Positions 8,601-18,173 of a DNA stretch of 64,000 bases are shown piece after piece. The notes under the pieces were generated by a model. That model did no database searches and had not been told where the DNA came from. It was given only the letters and a program-made list of their open reading frames with translations. Origin of the DNA: Glaciimonas sp. PCH181 (lineage in GTDB: Bacteria; Pseudomonadota; Gammaproteobacteria; Burkholderiales; Burkholderiaceae_D); contig NZ_PYFP01000002.1 in the NCBI RefSeq assembly GCF_003056055.1, forward strand, positions 992,001 through 1,056,000, given 5' to 3'. The translations under genes and the position numbers were made by a program. Each line of letters starts with the position of its first letter. The first letter of the stretch is position 1.

Positions 8601-9902
8601 TTATCGCCGATGTACCGACGTGCACAACGTCAACAACCCACCCGCCAATACACATCCCGCCAACATATACACACCGCTATCAAGCGAGCCGGTAATCCCC
8701 TTAATCCACCCCATCAACGATGGCCCCACAAACCCCGACAAATTACCAAACGAATTAATCAACGCAATCCCCGCTGCAGCCGCCGCGCCGCCTAAATACG
8801 CCGTCGGCATATTCCAAAACAACGGCAACACACTCATAATCCCCATCGTCGCAATCGACAACCCTACCAACGCGATCGGCACATTCGCGCTGAACTTCAC
8901 GCTGATCACAAACCCAATCGCCCCAATCACAGCCGGAATCGCAATATGCCAGCGATGCTCGCCACGCCGGTCCGCACTGCGCGCCACCAAAATCATCGCA
9001 ATCACACCCGCAGCCCACGGCAATGCACTCAACAAACCAATATCCAGCGCATCCTTTACGCCAGCGGCCTTAATAATCGTCGGCAACCAAAAACTGATCC
9101 CGTACAGCGAAAATACAAACAGAAAATAAATCGCCGCCAGCAACCATGTCCGACCGCTGGCAAAAGCCTTGCCAGTTGCAGAATGCGTTTTAGTCGCTTC
9201 TTCCTTCTGCAATAACGCTATCACTTCGCGCTTTTGCGCATCCGTCAGCCACTTTGCATCTTCAACACTGTCATCCAGATAGCGCAACAAAAAGAAACCG
9301 GCAATGACCGTCGGCAAGCCTTCAATCAAAAACATCCATTGCCATCCCGCCAAACCCGCAATGCCGTTGGTATCGCGCAAAATCCAGCCAGATAAAGGCC
9401 CGCCAATCACACCCGCCAACGGAATCGCTGTCAAAAATAATGATGTAGCGCGACCGCGCCGGTCAGCCGGATACCAGCGGGTGAGGTAATAAATAATGCC
9501 GGGGAAAAATCCCGCTTCTGCCACACCTAGCAAAAAACGCAATACATAAAACGATGTCGTGCCCTGCACAAACATCATCGCCGCCGACAACAAACCCCAG
9601 GTAATCAGGATACGCGCCAGCCAACGTCGTGCACCGACCTTGTGCATGATGATATTGCTGGGCACTTCGAAGAAAAAATAACCCAGGAAAAATACTCCCG
9701 CACCCATCCCATAAATGGCGTCGCTGAATTGCAGATCGCCCAGCATTTGCAGTTTAGCGAAACCGATATTGACCCGATCCAGATACGACAGGATGTAGCA
9801 GAACAGCAGAAATGGAATCAGCCGCAGCGTGATTTTTTTATAGGTCAGATCGATGCTGGACGTCGCGTCAAAACGTACGCCGTCTACGGTAGTGTCATTC
9901 AT
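8601..9902 (-). CDS. MFS transporter, anion:cation symporter (ACS) type
   Basis: A 433-residue inner membrane carrier with about 12 hydrophobic helices. The N-terminal region reads LIPFLLFCYILSYLDRVNIGFA, the ACS-family signature with DRVNIG in helix 1, followed by YGMGAGVFFLGYFFFEVPSN, VGARRWLARI and TRWYPADRRGRATSLF, typical of tartrate, glucarate, phthalate or 4-hydroxyphenylacetate permeases. It imports an organic acid anion with protons. It is 76 bp downstream of an FAD-linked dehydrogenase on the same strand, which suggests uptake plus first oxidation of a 2-hydroxy acid. The etfA fragment follows it directly. Confidence 0.88.
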   Translation of the reverse strand: MNDTTVDGVRFDATSSIDLTYKKITLRLIPFLLFCYILSYLDRVNIGFAKLQMLGDLQFSDAIYGMGAGVFFLGYFFFEVPSNIIMHKVGARRWLARILITWGLLSAAMMFVQGTTSFYVLRFLLGVAEAGFFPGIIYYLTRWYPADRRGRATSLFLTAIPLAGVIGGPLSGWILRDTNGIAGLAGWQWMFLIEGLPTVIAGFFLLRYLDDSVEDAKWLTDAQKREVIALLQKEEATKTHSATGKAFASGRTWLLAAIYFLFVFSLYGISFWLPTIIKAAGVKDALDIGLLSALPWAAGVIAMILVARSADRRGEHRWHIAIPAVIGAIGFVISVKFSANVPIALVGLSIATMGIMSVLPLFWNMPTAYLGGAAAAAGIALINSFGNLSGFVGPSLMGWIKGITGSLDSGVYMLAGCVLAGGLLTLCTSVHRR

Positions 9903-9978
9903 TTTCGTCTCCGATACGGTCTCTCAATAGAGCCGGATTTTATAGTGGTGATGGGTGTTGATTGCAGCGATACCGCGT

Positions 9979-11400
9979 TTAATTCAGTGCAAATATTTTT
10001 CCGGGATTGAGTAAATTTTGTGGATCTAGCGCCCGTTTTATCGCCCGCATCACGTCCAGCGCATCATCGCCGTGTTCAGTCTGAAGAAACCCCATTTTAT
10101 GCATGCCGATCCCGTGCTCGCCGGTGCACGTGCCTTCCATCGCCAGCGCGCGCGCCACAATGTTGGCGTTAATCCGCTCGGCCTCTATCCGTTCTTCTGG
10201 CTTGTTAGGATCGACCAAAATGATGACGTGAAAATTACCGTCGCCGACGTGGCCGACTATCGGGCAAGGCAACGATGACGCCTGAATATCGACATCGGTG
10301 GCGGTCACGCATTCGGCCAGCCGTGAAATCGGCACACACACGTCGGTAACGACGGCGACGCAACCGGGCTTGAGTTGCAAGACGGCGAAGTAGGCGTTAT
10401 GCCGTGCATTCCACAATTTTTTTCGGTCTTCTGGATGGGTCGCCCATTCAAAATCATGACCACCGTTTTCTACGACGATTTGCTGTACCGTTTCGGCCTG
10501 TTCTTTGACGCCGTTGTCGCTGCCGTGGAATTCAAAAAATAAGGTCGGCATCTCTGCCAATGTCAGCTTGTCATGCAGATTGATCGCCTTGATCGATAAC
10601 GCATCGACAAATTCAACGCGGGCAATCGGCACGCCCATCTGGATCGTTTCGATGACAGTCTGCACTGCGGCGGCCATCGTCGGAAAAGCGCAGACGGCGG
10701 CAGAGATCGCTTCCGGCTGCGGATACACCCGCAGCGTAATTTCAGTAATGATGCCCAGTGTGCCTTCGCTGCCGATATACACGCGCGTCAAATCGTAGCC
10801 AGCGGAGGATTTTCTGGCACGGGTGCCGGTGTGGATGATCTTGCCTTCGGGCGTGACCACGGTCAGGGCCAATACATTTTCGCGCATGGTTTGATAGCGC
10901 ACCGCGTTGGTGCCCGATGCGCGGGTGGCGCACATGCCGCCGATGGAGGCGTCCGCGCCCGGATCGATCGGGAAAAACAGCCCGCTATGTTTAATTTCTT
11001 CGTTCAATTGCTTGCGTAATACACCCGCTTGCACCGTGACGGTTAAATCCTCGGGATGGACGGCAATAACTTCGTTCATGCCGCTAAGATCGAGACTGAC
11101 GCCGCCGTGCGGGGCCAAAAAATGGCCTTCTATCGACGTGCCAGCGCCGAAAGGAATCAGCGGCACGCCGTGTTCCGCGCATAAACGCATGATGGCGGCG
11201 ACTTCCTCGGTGGTCTTGGCGAAGGCGACTGCATCAGGCGGGATGATGCCGAACGGCGATTCGTCCTTGCCGTGATGCTCGCGTACCGGCAGCGATAGCG
11301 TGAATCGGGTGGCGAGCAAGGCGGTCATTGCTGCGCAAAATGGAACGGGTAAAATTCTGGCGCTCAAGGGCCTGGTTGGCAAATCTGTCATGGTATTCAT
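9979..11400 (-). CDS. FAD-linked 2-hydroxyacid dehydrogenase (GlcD/D-LDH type)
   Basis: A 473-residue protein of the GlcD/Dld family. The FAD-binding half shows PFGAGTSIEGHF near residue 100, DPGADASIGGMCATRASGTNA near 145 and YIGSEGTLGIITEITLRVYP near 210. The C-terminal half shows PIVGHVGDGNFHV and GTCTGEHGIGMHKMGFL with the usual catalytic or metal-binding histidines, ending LDPQNLLNPGKIFAL. Family knowledge: oxidation of glycolate, D-lactate or related acids with transfer to quinone or cytochrome. A GGAG precedes the ATG at 11400. It is probably the first gene of an operon with the ACS carrier and is divergent from a Nac-like LysR gene with a candidate binding box between them. Confidence 0.88.
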   Translation of the reverse strand: MNTMTDLPTRPLSARILPVPFCAAMTALLATRFTLSLPVREHHGKDESPFGIIPPDAVAFAKTTEEVAAIMRLCAEHGVPLIPFGAGTSIEGHFLAPHGGVSLDLSGMNEVIAVHPEDLTVTVQAGVLRKQLNEEIKHSGLFFPIDPGADASIGGMCATRASGTNAVRYQTMRENVLALTVVTPEGKIIHTGTRARKSSAGYDLTRVYIGSEGTLGIITEITLRVYPQPEAISAAVCAFPTMAAAVQTVIETIQMGVPIARVEFVDALSIKAINLHDKLTLAEMPTLFFEFHGSDNGVKEQAETVQQIVVENGGHDFEWATHPEDRKKLWNARHNAYFAVLQLKPGCVAVVTDVCVPISRLAECVTATDVDIQASSLPCPIVGHVGDGNFHVIILVDPNKPEERIEAERINANIVARALAMEGTCTGEHGIGMHKMGFLQTEHGDDALDVMRAIKRALDPQNLLNPGKIFALN

Positions 11401-11497
11401 GGCGTGTCTCCGTGGTTTTGCGGTGCCGAACGCTGGTGGTTCTTTGGCATGGTTTGCATGTAAGAACAGGTTACTGTGGAACCAAGTAGCGGTGGTA

Positions 11498-11512
11498 ATA
11501 TCGATTGCATAT
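11498..11512. promoter_or_regulatory. ATA-N9-TAT box, candidate LysR (Nac-type) operator
   Basis: The bases ATA, then nine bases, then TAT occur at 11498-11512 in the intergenic region between the divergent dehydrogenase and LysR genes. This spacing is the known core for Nac and CysB relatives, and the neighbouring LysR protein resembles Nac. It is a short motif, so its function rests on position. Confidence 0.4.
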
Positions 11513-11639
11513 CCATCGTTCTCGTTTCCAGATACCTGCGCTGCGATAACCTGAAACCTGGTAGGGATATTGGCAATCTACCCATTGAAAATAGCAGGTC
11601 GGGCAAGCATTACAGATGCGGACCCCAGGCCTCGGAGAC

Positions 11640-12611
11640 ATGCAATTGGAAATCAGACAAATCAAATATTTTCTGGCGGTGGTCGATAGCGGCAGCGTTT
11701 CGCGTGCGGCGGGACGGTTATTTGTGGCGCAATCGGCGCTGAGTAAGCAGATATCCGATCTGGAAACCGATCTGGATGTGCAATTGTTGCATCGCACCCG
11801 CAGCGGCGTTTTTCCGACAGAGAGCGGCAAAGTGTTCTATGAATATGGCAAAGCAATCCTGAAACAGATTGGCGACGCCCGCGAAGCCGTGCATTTCTCC
11901 AGCGAGGCCATCGTCGGCAATGTCGTGGTCGGCGTACCGCAAAGCGCGTCGGTGGCATTGGCCCTGCCGCTGATTAATGCAGTGCAAGTGCGCTTACCCA
12001 ACGTCTCGCTGCATATTAATGAAGAATTGACCGGCAATTTGCTGGAACAACTTTGGCAGGGGCGCGTCGATCTGGCGGTGTTTACGTCGAATATTCAGTT
12101 GCAGGGATTTACATTCAAACCGATAGCGCAAGAAGATTTTTATCTGGTGAAGCCAGCCAAAGGTAAAAAAACCGGTAGCTGCGAGGCAGGCGATGTCTCG
12201 CTGGAAGAGGCATTGTCGGGATCGCTGATGCTGTCCGGCTTGCAGCACAGCCATTGCATCCGCAGTATTATCGAAGAAACGGTGAGCAAACAAGGTCTGC
12301 AAATGCCGGCGCTGTTTGCGGAAATCAACTCCGTTCACATTCTCAAAATCGCGGTCGAGGCGGGTCAGGGCAATACCATCATGCCGCTGGCACTGGTGCA
12401 GCAAGAAGTGATGCAGGGGCGGTTGAAGGCCAAGCGCATCAATCCGGCCCAGATATCGCGGACGTTGGGTATTTGCATGTCCAATAATATCCCGGCGACA
12501 AACGCGAAACAGGCCGTGGCGGCATTGATTACGCGTTTGGTCGGCGAGCTTTCTGAGAGCGGGAAGTGGCCATCATTGCGCACCCACGATCTGATCGATG
12601 ATGCGCCTTGA
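11640..12611 (+). CDS. LysR-type regulator, Nac/Cbl-like
   Basis: 323 residues starting MQLEIRQIKYF. The N-terminal winged helix reads KYFLAVVDSGSVSRAAGRLFVAQSALSKQISDLE, followed by LLHRTRSGVFPTESGKVF, very close in wording to the nitrogen assimilation control protein Nac. The effector domain follows from about residue 90 (VVGVPQSASVALALPLI). The ATG at 11640 has GGAG eight bases upstream and starts exactly where LysR proteins start; an upstream ATG at 11616 would add eight residues. It is divergent from the FAD dehydrogenase/ACS transporter pair, the usual arrangement for a LysR regulator and its target operon. The inducer is unknown. Confidence 0.88.
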   Translation: MQLEIRQIKYFLAVVDSGSVSRAAGRLFVAQSALSKQISDLETDLDVQLLHRTRSGVFPTESGKVFYEYGKAILKQIGDAREAVHFSSEAIVGNVVVGVPQSASVALALPLINAVQVRLPNVSLHINEELTGNLLEQLWQGRVDLAVFTSNIQLQGFTFKPIAQEDFYLVKPAKGKKTGSCEAGDVSLEEALSGSLMLSGLQHSHCIRSIIEETVSKQGLQMPALFAEINSVHILKIAVEAGQGNTIMPLALVQQEVMQGRLKAKRINPAQISRTLGICMSNNIPATNAKQAVAALITRLVGELSESGKWPSLRTHDLIDDAP

Positions 12612-12667
12612 TTCGCCTTAACGCGACTGCTAAGCCGCTGCGCCGCTATCCTCGCTCTCTTCTCTGC

Positions 12668-13186
12668 TTAAGGTTTCCTTTTAGCGGCGGTCACGGTCAC
12701 TTCGACTAACCAGCCGGGTGGGACTAGCCGGATCACTTGCGCGCGCGTGCGGATCGGCACATTTGGCTGCGCTTTTGTGCCAAAGAACTTGTTATAGACC
12801 GAAGAAAATCCTTCAAAATCTGCCTCTCCTTTTTGATTCGGATCACCCACAATCAAAGCCTGCATGCTGACAACGTCCGCCATGATGTAGCCCTTTTTCT
12901 CCAAGGTGTGCTTGATCTGATTCAGCACGCTGAGGGTCTGGGTTTCAGTATTGCCATACGAGGCCACCGTATCCGCGGGCGCATTTTTATCTGCCACCAT
13001 CGGCCCCACACCGCTTAACAGAATCTGGTCTGCCGTCCCCCGCACTTCAATGGACTCTGCAAATTCACGCGCCCAAGGTTCTGTCATGGAGGCAGGATTA
13101 TTGTGACGAATGATGACGTCGTTGGCTTGACTTGGCATGGCTATAAATATCGCTAAGAGTGGGAAAAAAAGTCGATGCAATTGCAT
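12668..13186 (-). CDS. RidA/YjgF family protein with signal peptide
   Basis: 172 residues. The first about 21 (MQLHRLFFPLLAIFIAMPSQA) look like a cleavable signal peptide, so this Rid protein is probably periplasmic, unlike cytoplasmic RidA. The Rid fold follows: QILLSGVGPMVADKN, TETQTLSVLNQIKHTLEKKGYIMADVVSMQALIVG, and PIRTRAQVIRLVPPGWLVEVTVTA, which contains the arginine that in RidA contacts the enamine/imine carboxylate. Family knowledge: hydrolysis of reactive imines from amine oxidation; exported members are poorly characterised. It stands alone on the minus strand, convergent with the Nac-like gene. Confidence 0.8.
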   Translation of the reverse strand: MQLHRLFFPLLAIFIAMPSQANDVIIRHNNPASMTEPWAREFAESIEVRGTADQILLSGVGPMVADKNAPADTVASYGNTETQTLSVLNQIKHTLEKKGYIMADVVSMQALIVGDPNQKGEADFEGFSSVYNKFFGTKAQPNVPIRTRAQVIRLVPPGWLVEVTVTAAKRKP

Positions 13187-13656
13187 AGTTTACTTCCTTT
13201 ACATGACAGTGGGACGGGAGGACAACTGACGTCGGTTCAGCGTTGCATTGAACCAGCACGTCTACGCAGAATAAAGCGCCTGCGCGTCATCGACCAATCA
13301 CTTAACGTCACTTATACATGCGTGCCGGTCATGCATCGCGATGGTGCTGATCACATCTTAATTGGTGCAATACGGGTGCAGATTCGGTCCAAAAAAATAC
13401 ATGATTCTGACTCATGCTCTGCGGTTAACAAGTCATTTGTCCGATCTTTTTCCGTCGCCGATGATGCATCACGACGAACAACAATAAAGAGACGGACGGG
13501 CTGCTGCGGAACTTGCGAATAGCTTCCCACGCGGGTCGCAAAAATCACGGTTTTATCCGTGCTTCATCCCCTTCAAACGTCGTCGTGCACTTGCCTTAAA
13601 CCGACGCAGATTGTCTGCGGTTTTTTTCGTTTCACATTCAATTAGGGAGACAAATT
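13187..13656. other. Intergenic region with leader of the Tsx-like gene
   Basis: No protein family was recognised in these 470 bases. The right part probably holds the promoter and leader of the channel gene at 13657, with a 5-bp hairpin (CACGG/CCGTG, 13546-13561) and an intrinsic terminator (13598-13627). The left part holds the RidA promoter. Confidence 0.5.
13598..13627 (+). terminator. Intrinsic terminator in the 5' leader of the Tsx-like gene
   Basis: CGCAGA-TTG-TCTGCG forms a tight stem-loop (13605-13619) followed by G and seven T, with A-rich sequence before it. It ends 30 bases before the GTG start at 13657 and no plus-strand gene lies upstream. It may be an attenuator: CGTCG at 13578-13585 could pair with CGACG at 13602-13606 and compete with the terminator stem. 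Confidence 0.65.
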
Positions 13657-14481
13657 GTGAAAAGCATCATTGCTGCATCAATCATTCTGGGATGTTCACC
13701 CATGCTGGCAACCAGCGTCTGGGCGGCTGACTGGAGCGATACGTCGATGAATATCAATTACGGGACAGATTACCGCGAGCCTGCAAATGACCAGAAGATC
13801 GCCAAAACCGTATTGGAAATTACGCACGCCAGCGGCTATAAATACGGCAGTAATTATTTCGATTTTCAGTTCCTTAAATCCGATAGCCAGGACCCTTCCG
13901 CAGGCGTGGGCAATACCGATGGCGCGGCCGAGGTCTATGCGGTCTATCGAAATCAGTTAAGCATGGGCGCGGTGAGCGACCGTAAATTGTCGTTTGGGCC
14001 TGTGAAGGATGTATCGCTGACGACCGGTTTTGATATTGGCACCAAAAATACCGGCTTCGGTTCGCGGCCCATCAAACTGATCGTCGGACCAACGTTGAAT
14101 TTTGCAGTCGATAACGGTTTTCTGGATTTCACCGTGGCGATGGTGCATGAGACTAACAATAATGGGATCGTCGGCAAGAGCGTCCACTTCGACAATACCT
14201 ATCAATTGTGTGCGGCATGGAGCAAGGCGTTTAGCCTCGGCATACCGGTCGTTTTTAAAGGCTACGCAGTGCATACGGGCAAAAAAGGAAAAGACGGCTT
14301 TGGCGTAGAAACCGCTGCGGAAACCGTCTTACACGCGTTAGTGATGTTTGATATCGGCTCGCTGGCAGGCCATAAGGATGCCGTCTATGCAGGCGTCGGG
14401 GTCGATCATTATACGAATAAGTTTGGCGAGAGCAAGGCCAATCAAACCACGCCAATCGCCCAGTTAGAAGTGCATTTTTAA
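13657..14481 (+). CDS. Tsx-like nucleoside-type outer membrane channel
   Basis: 274 residues starting at GTG with GGGAGA upstream. Residues 1-23 are a signal peptide ending SVWAA. The mature part is rich in short beta strands with alternating aromatics (NINYGTDYREP, YGSNYFDFQFLKSD, GAAEVYAVYRNQLS) and ends LEVHF with the C-terminal Phe typical of outer membrane barrels. Strand wording and length fit the OmpNucTsx/channel-forming Tsx family, which passes nucleosides and small molecules through the outer membrane. A terminator in the leader and one after the gene mark it as a separately controlled unit. It lies next to an ABC importer operon and may supply its substrate; that link is inference. 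Confidence 0.75.
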   Translation: MKSIIAASIILGCSPMLATSVWAADWSDTSMNINYGTDYREPANDQKIAKTVLEITHASGYKYGSNYFDFQFLKSDSQDPSAGVGNTDGAAEVYAVYRNQLSMGAVSDRKLSFGPVKDVSLTTGFDIGTKNTGFGSRPIKLIVGPTLNFAVDNGFLDFTVAMVHETNNNGIVGKSVHFDNTYQLCAAWSKAFSLGIPVVFKGYAVHTGKKGKDGFGVETAAETVLHALVMFDIGSLAGHKDAVYAGVGVDHYTNKFGESKANQTTPIAQLEVHF

Positions 14482-14520
14482 GAGAGTATGGCAGCCCGAT
14501 TTTCGCGGGTATCAGCAATG

Positions 14521-14558
14521 AAAAAGTGACCATCCCGAAAGGGAATGATCACTTTTTT
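14521..14558. terminator. Bidirectional terminator
   Basis: AAAAAGTGA...CCC-GAAA-GGG...TCACTTTTTT forms a long stem with a GAAA tetraloop and a few mismatches, with A and T tracts on the two sides. It serves the channel gene on the plus strand and the operon ending at 14611 on the minus strand. Confidence 0.8.
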
Positions 14559-14610
14559 ATGCGACATACAAAAGCTAGATCAACGCAAAAAATGAACCAC
14601 AATCGCAGAC

Positions 14611-15411
14611 TTAGGCCTTATCCAAAAATCGCAGTACGGCTGCATTAAATGCCTGTGCACTATCCACATTTGGAAGATGCGATCCGCCTTTTATCACTTC
14701 AAATAGTGCACCAGGAATCTTGTCGGCGATTGCCTGATTGTCGACAGGCGTCAGCATTTTATCTTCGCTACCGACCAGCACTAACGTCGGTTGGGTAATA
14801 CCGTTTAATGCATTTTCAATGTTGTATTCCACCAGTCCATCGCAGACATATGCATATGAGCTGCCGCTGGCTTTTTGTGCGTTGATCACCCACTCTTTAA
14901 AAGCGGCGTCACCGTCGGCAGAGCTTCTGAAGGCTTCATTGACCAACATCGGCCAAGTCTTTTTCAGGCGGTTGAGCGGTCCATCCTCTGCCAAAAAATC
15001 CGCCGTCCATCCGGCCAACATTTTCTGATGCGGCTCTGAATCAAAACGTGCAGCGGTATCGGCCACGATTAAACGCTTCACCCGTTGTGGATAGCGCAGC
15101 GCAAATGTCATTGCCACCATCCCGCCTAAAGACACACCGCATAAATGCGCGGTGGCGATACCCATATCATCCAGCAACGCCGCCATAGTGGCTGCCAGCG
15201 CGTCTACCGTCATTTTTTGCTGCAAAGGCGCGGAGTCGCCATGGCCTGGCAGGTCGGGCACAATAACCCGATATCCCTGCTGCACCAGACTGTCAATTTG
15301 ACCGGCCCATGATCGATGGAAATTGGTGATCCCGTGTATCAGCAAGACGGGTTCGCCTTGACCAACATCTTTCACGTATAAATCTGCACCCAGTATTTGT
15401 TTGATCGTCAT
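14611..15411 (-). CDS. Alpha/beta hydrolase (3-oxoadipate enol-lactonase-like)
   Basis: 266 residues with the alpha/beta hydrolase fold: oxyanion segment LLIHGITNFHRSW near residue 23, PDLPGHGDSAP near 53, nucleophile elbow CGVSLGGMVAM near 91, an acid residue near VGSEDKMLTP (about 220) and the catalytic histidine in GGSHLPNVD near 245. The wording resembles PcaD, but relatives hydrolyse many esters, lactones and C-C bonds. It is the last gene of the minus-strand operon that begins at 26251, five bases after the malic enzyme gene, so it probably acts late in the same pathway. Confidence 0.8.
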   Translation of the reverse strand: MTIKQILGADLYVKDVGQGEPVLLIHGITNFHRSWAGQIDSLVQQGYRVIVPDLPGHGDSAPLQQKMTVDALAATMAALLDDMGIATAHLCGVSLGGMVAMTFALRYPQRVKRLIVADTAARFDSEPHQKMLAGWTADFLAEDGPLNRLKKTWPMLVNEAFRSSADGDAAFKEWVINAQKASGSSYAYVCDGLVEYNIENALNGITQPTLVLVGSEDKMLTPVDNQAIADKIPGALFEVIKGGSHLPNVDSAQAFNAAVLRFLDKA

Positions 15412-15416
15412 TTTTC

Positions 15417-16745
15417 TTAGTCCTCATTAACCATCATCAGCACTGCATCATTCGTTACCTTTTGAACCGGCGTTCCCGCCAGTCGTCGTGCGAGATCGGT
15501 CAATGCGCAAGTATATGCCAGGCTATCTTGCAACGGCAGGCGGGCGACGCCGCTGTCCATCGCGGCGCTGGCGACCGCTGTCGCAATCTGCGGCAACAAC
15601 CGTTGATCAAAAACATCTGGAATCAGATAATCCGCCAAAGCGCGCCCGCCGGGCGTGACTTGGGATGACGCGCTGTAGGCCAGATCGGCGATGGTGCGCG
15701 CTGCGGCGGATAACATGGCGGTATTGATTGTGCTGGCGCGCACATCCAGCGCGGCCCGAAAAACATACGGAAAGCACAGCACGTTATTCACCTGATTCGG
15801 AAAATCCGAGCGCCCGGTACAGACAATCGCATCCGGTCGGGCAGCGCGCGCCAGCTGCGGCATGATTTCGGGGATCGGATTAGCAAGCGCCATGATCAAA
15901 GGCTGCGGATGCATCCCGACAATGTCGTCCGGTTGCAGCGCATTTGCCTTCGATACGCCGAGGAAAACATCGGCATCTTGCAATGCTTGTTTCAGTGTCA
16001 TTGAGGATGGTTGATCGCTGTTTTGTGCATAGCGAGCTTTCTCTTCGCTAAGATCAAAGCGACTGGCCGATAGCAGGCCTTTTGAATCGAATACCCATAT
16101 ATTTTCTCGCGCAACACCTTGCACTACCAGCATATCGAGGCAGGCTATCGCGGCGGCACCGGCACCATTACACACCAGGCGGATCTCGCCGATGGCGCGT
16201 TTAGTCAGCCGCAAGGCATTGATTACCGCTGCCGTGACGACGACTGCCGTACCGTGCTGATCGTCATGAAATACGGGAATAGAAAGCTGCGCCCGCAACG
16301 CCCTTTCGATATGAAAACATTCTGGCGCTTTGATATCTTCCAGATTGATGCCGCCGAAGGTCGGCGCAATGCGGGTGATGGTCTCAATCAGGCGATCAGG
16401 GTCATTTTCATCAATTTCGATGTCGAATACATCGATATCGGCGAAGCGTTTAAAAAGAATACCCTTACCTTCCATCACTGGCTTGGCCGCGTGCGGCCCG
16501 ATGTTGCCATAGCCCAATACAGCGGTACCATTCGAGATGACACCGACCAGATTGGCTTTGGCGGTGTAGCGGTAACTGTTCTCGACATCAGCGTGAATGG
16601 CTTCGCAAGCAGCGCCAACGCCGGGCGAATACGCCAGCGCCAGGTCTTCTTTCGACTGTACCGATTTGGTCGCGACGACCGCAATTTTTCCTGGCCTGCC
16701 TTGCTCATGGAAAGCTAACGCGCTTGCCTTAAATACTGCATCCAT
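15417..16745 (-). CDS. NAD(P)-dependent malic enzyme (short form)
   Basis: 442 residues, covering the malic enzyme catalytic and NAD-binding domains without the phosphotransacetylase-like extension of MaeB. Visible are [13 protein letters not shown] near residue 33, TNGTAV-like [14 protein letters not shown] near 70, [23 protein letters not shown] and [13 protein letters not shown] (metal and substrate binding), and [14 protein letters not shown] for the nucleotide. It decarboxylates malate to pyruvate. Within this operon it would drain C4 acid produced by amidase and aspartate dehydrogenase steps. It sits 21 bp after the amidase gene and 5 bp before the hydrolase gene. Confidence 0.9.
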   Translation of the reverse strand: MDAVFKASALAFHEQGRPGKIAVVATKSVQSKEDLALAYSPGVGAACEAIHADVENSYRYTAKANLVGVISNGTAVLGYGNIGPHAAKPVMEGKGILFKRFADIDVFDIEIDENDPDRLIETITRIAPTFGGINLEDIKAPECFHIERALRAQLSIPVFHDDQHGTAVVVTAAVINALRLTKRAIGEIRLVCNGAGAAAIACLDMLVVQGVARENIWVFDSKGLLSASRFDLSEEKARYAQNSDQPSSMTLKQALQDADVFLGVSKANALQPDDIVGMHPQPLIMALANPIPEIMPQLARAARPDAIVCTGRSDFPNQVNNVLCFPYVFRAALDVRASTINTAMLSAAARTIADLAYSASSQVTPGGRALADYLIPDVFDQRLLPQIATAVASAAMDSGVARLPLQDSLAYTCALTDLARRLAGTPVQKVTNDAVLMMVNED

Positions 16746-16766
16746 CGTGATGGTCTTTCTCGTGAC

Positions 16767-18173
16767 TTAACTATTATTAGAGGATGGCGGCAATTGCATA
16801 TGCCAATCGGTCGCCGCTTGATACGCCGCGCCGCAGCGCAATACCGCCAGCTCAGCCCAAGGCTTGCCGATAAATTGCAAGCCGACCGGCAATCCTTGCG
16901 AAGTAAAACCCACTGGCACTGACAATGCAGGCAGACCGAGATAACTGATACAGCGGTTTGAACGTAGAAAAGCCGTCGTAGTTTTAACGCTTTCTTTTGG
17001 ATCGGTCGACAACAGCGCGATCATCGGCGTTGCCAGCGTAACTGTGGGGGCGACCAGCACATCGACATCGGCAAAGGCGCTGTCGAAAAATGCACGCAAT
17101 GCGCCCGCCCGATACGCTTGGGCAAGCCGATAATCTTCTGCTGTCGGTGCCATCGCCATTTCCAGCCGCAACCGTGTAGACGGTGAAAATTTCTGCGGTG
17201 CAGTCCGCAATAGTCCGGCGTAAGCCTCACGTACTTCCATCCACGTAATCACCGCAGCGGCAGCGTCGCAATCCTCCAGACCGGACAAAAATTGCTCCTT
17301 GAGATTGACGCCTAGCCGCTCAATCACTCTCAACGCCTGCGATATGACGGCCCCGGTTTCTGCATCTTGCATCGTAAAAAATGGATGGCAGCAAATACCG
17401 ATTTTGAGGTTATTAACAGAGCCATCTATTCCCTCGATCAGCGCCCGAGAAGATCGAAGCCTCGGCGATGCGTGACGATCCAATGCATCTGTCACCAACG
17501 CGCAATCACGCACCGTGCGGGCAATCACACCAACCGTATCTTGCGACGGCGAAAGCGGCACCATACCGGAAGTACGCAATCGCCCAAAAGTTGGCTTGAA
17601 CCCAACCACGCCGCACAGCGCCGCCGGAATCCGCGTTGAGCCAGCCGTGTCGGAGCCAATCGCAAAAGGCACCGCGCGCGCCGCCACTGCTGCTGCGGCA
17701 CCGCTAGATGATCCGCCGGTAATAAAGCGGTCATCCCACGGATTGCGGCAATCGCCATGATGGTCATTTAAGCCGGTTGCGCCATAGCTGCATTCATCTA
17801 GCGTCGTTGCGCCCAGTGCGATGGCGTCTGCACTGTCAAGGGCGGTCAATGCCGATCCGCTGCCGAATGCGACGGGTAATTCAGAAAACAATGACCCCGC
17901 AGCCGGATGGCGCGATGACGTGACGAAAACATCTTTGTGCACATAAGGCACGCCCCATAACAAACCTGCGGGACGACCGCTGGCGCGCTGTGCGTTAAGA
18001 CTTGCGGCTTGCTTTAACGCCGCCGTTTCGTCTAAGGCGACGAAGCAGTTGGTCTGCGCATCGACTGCTCTGCTGCGTTGCGCCATCGCGGCGACAACAT
18101 CGGTTGGATCAACAACACCGGCAGACAATGCCGCACGCAACTGTTCAACGTTCAGCAGGGAGGGATCAGTCAT
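16767..18173 (-). CDS. Amidase (amidase signature family, AtzE-like)
   Basis: 468 residues with the complete Ser-cisSer-Lys triad context: lysine in PYVHKDVFV near residue 77, the Gly/Ser-rich ITGGSSSGAAAAVAARAVPFAIGSDTAGSTRIPAALCG near 150-185 containing the cis-serine and nucleophile, then GVVGFKPTFGRL. It hydrolyses an amide to acid and ammonia in the cytoplasm. It overlaps by 8 bp an AtzG-like small gene, the same pairing as in cyanurate and biuret pathways where AtzG stabilises the amidase AtzE; this supports a heteromeric enzyme. The substrate here is unknown, perhaps a half-amide released by the deacetylase-fold hydrolase upstream. Confidence 0.88.
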   Translation of the reverse strand: MTDPSLLNVEQLRAALSAGVVDPTDVVAAMAQRSRAVDAQTNCFVALDETAALKQAASLNAQRASGRPAGLLWGVPYVHKDVFVTSSRHPAAGSLFSELPVAFGSGSALTALDSADAIALGATTLDECSYGATGLNDHHGDCRNPWDDRFITGGSSSGAAAAVAARAVPFAIGSDTAGSTRIPAALCGVVGFKPTFGRLRTSGMVPLSPSQDTVGVIARTVRDCALVTDALDRHASPRLRSSRALIEGIDGSVNNLKIGICCHPFFTMQDAETGAVISQALRVIERLGVNLKEQFLSGLEDCDAAAAVITWMEVREAYAGLLRTAPQKFSPSTRLRLEMAMAPTAEDYRLAQAYRAGALRAFFDSAFADVDVLVAPTVTLATPMIALLSTDPKESVKTTTAFLRSNRCISYLGLPALSVPVGFTSQGLPVGLQFIGKPWAELAVLRCGAAYQAATDWHMQLPPSSNNS

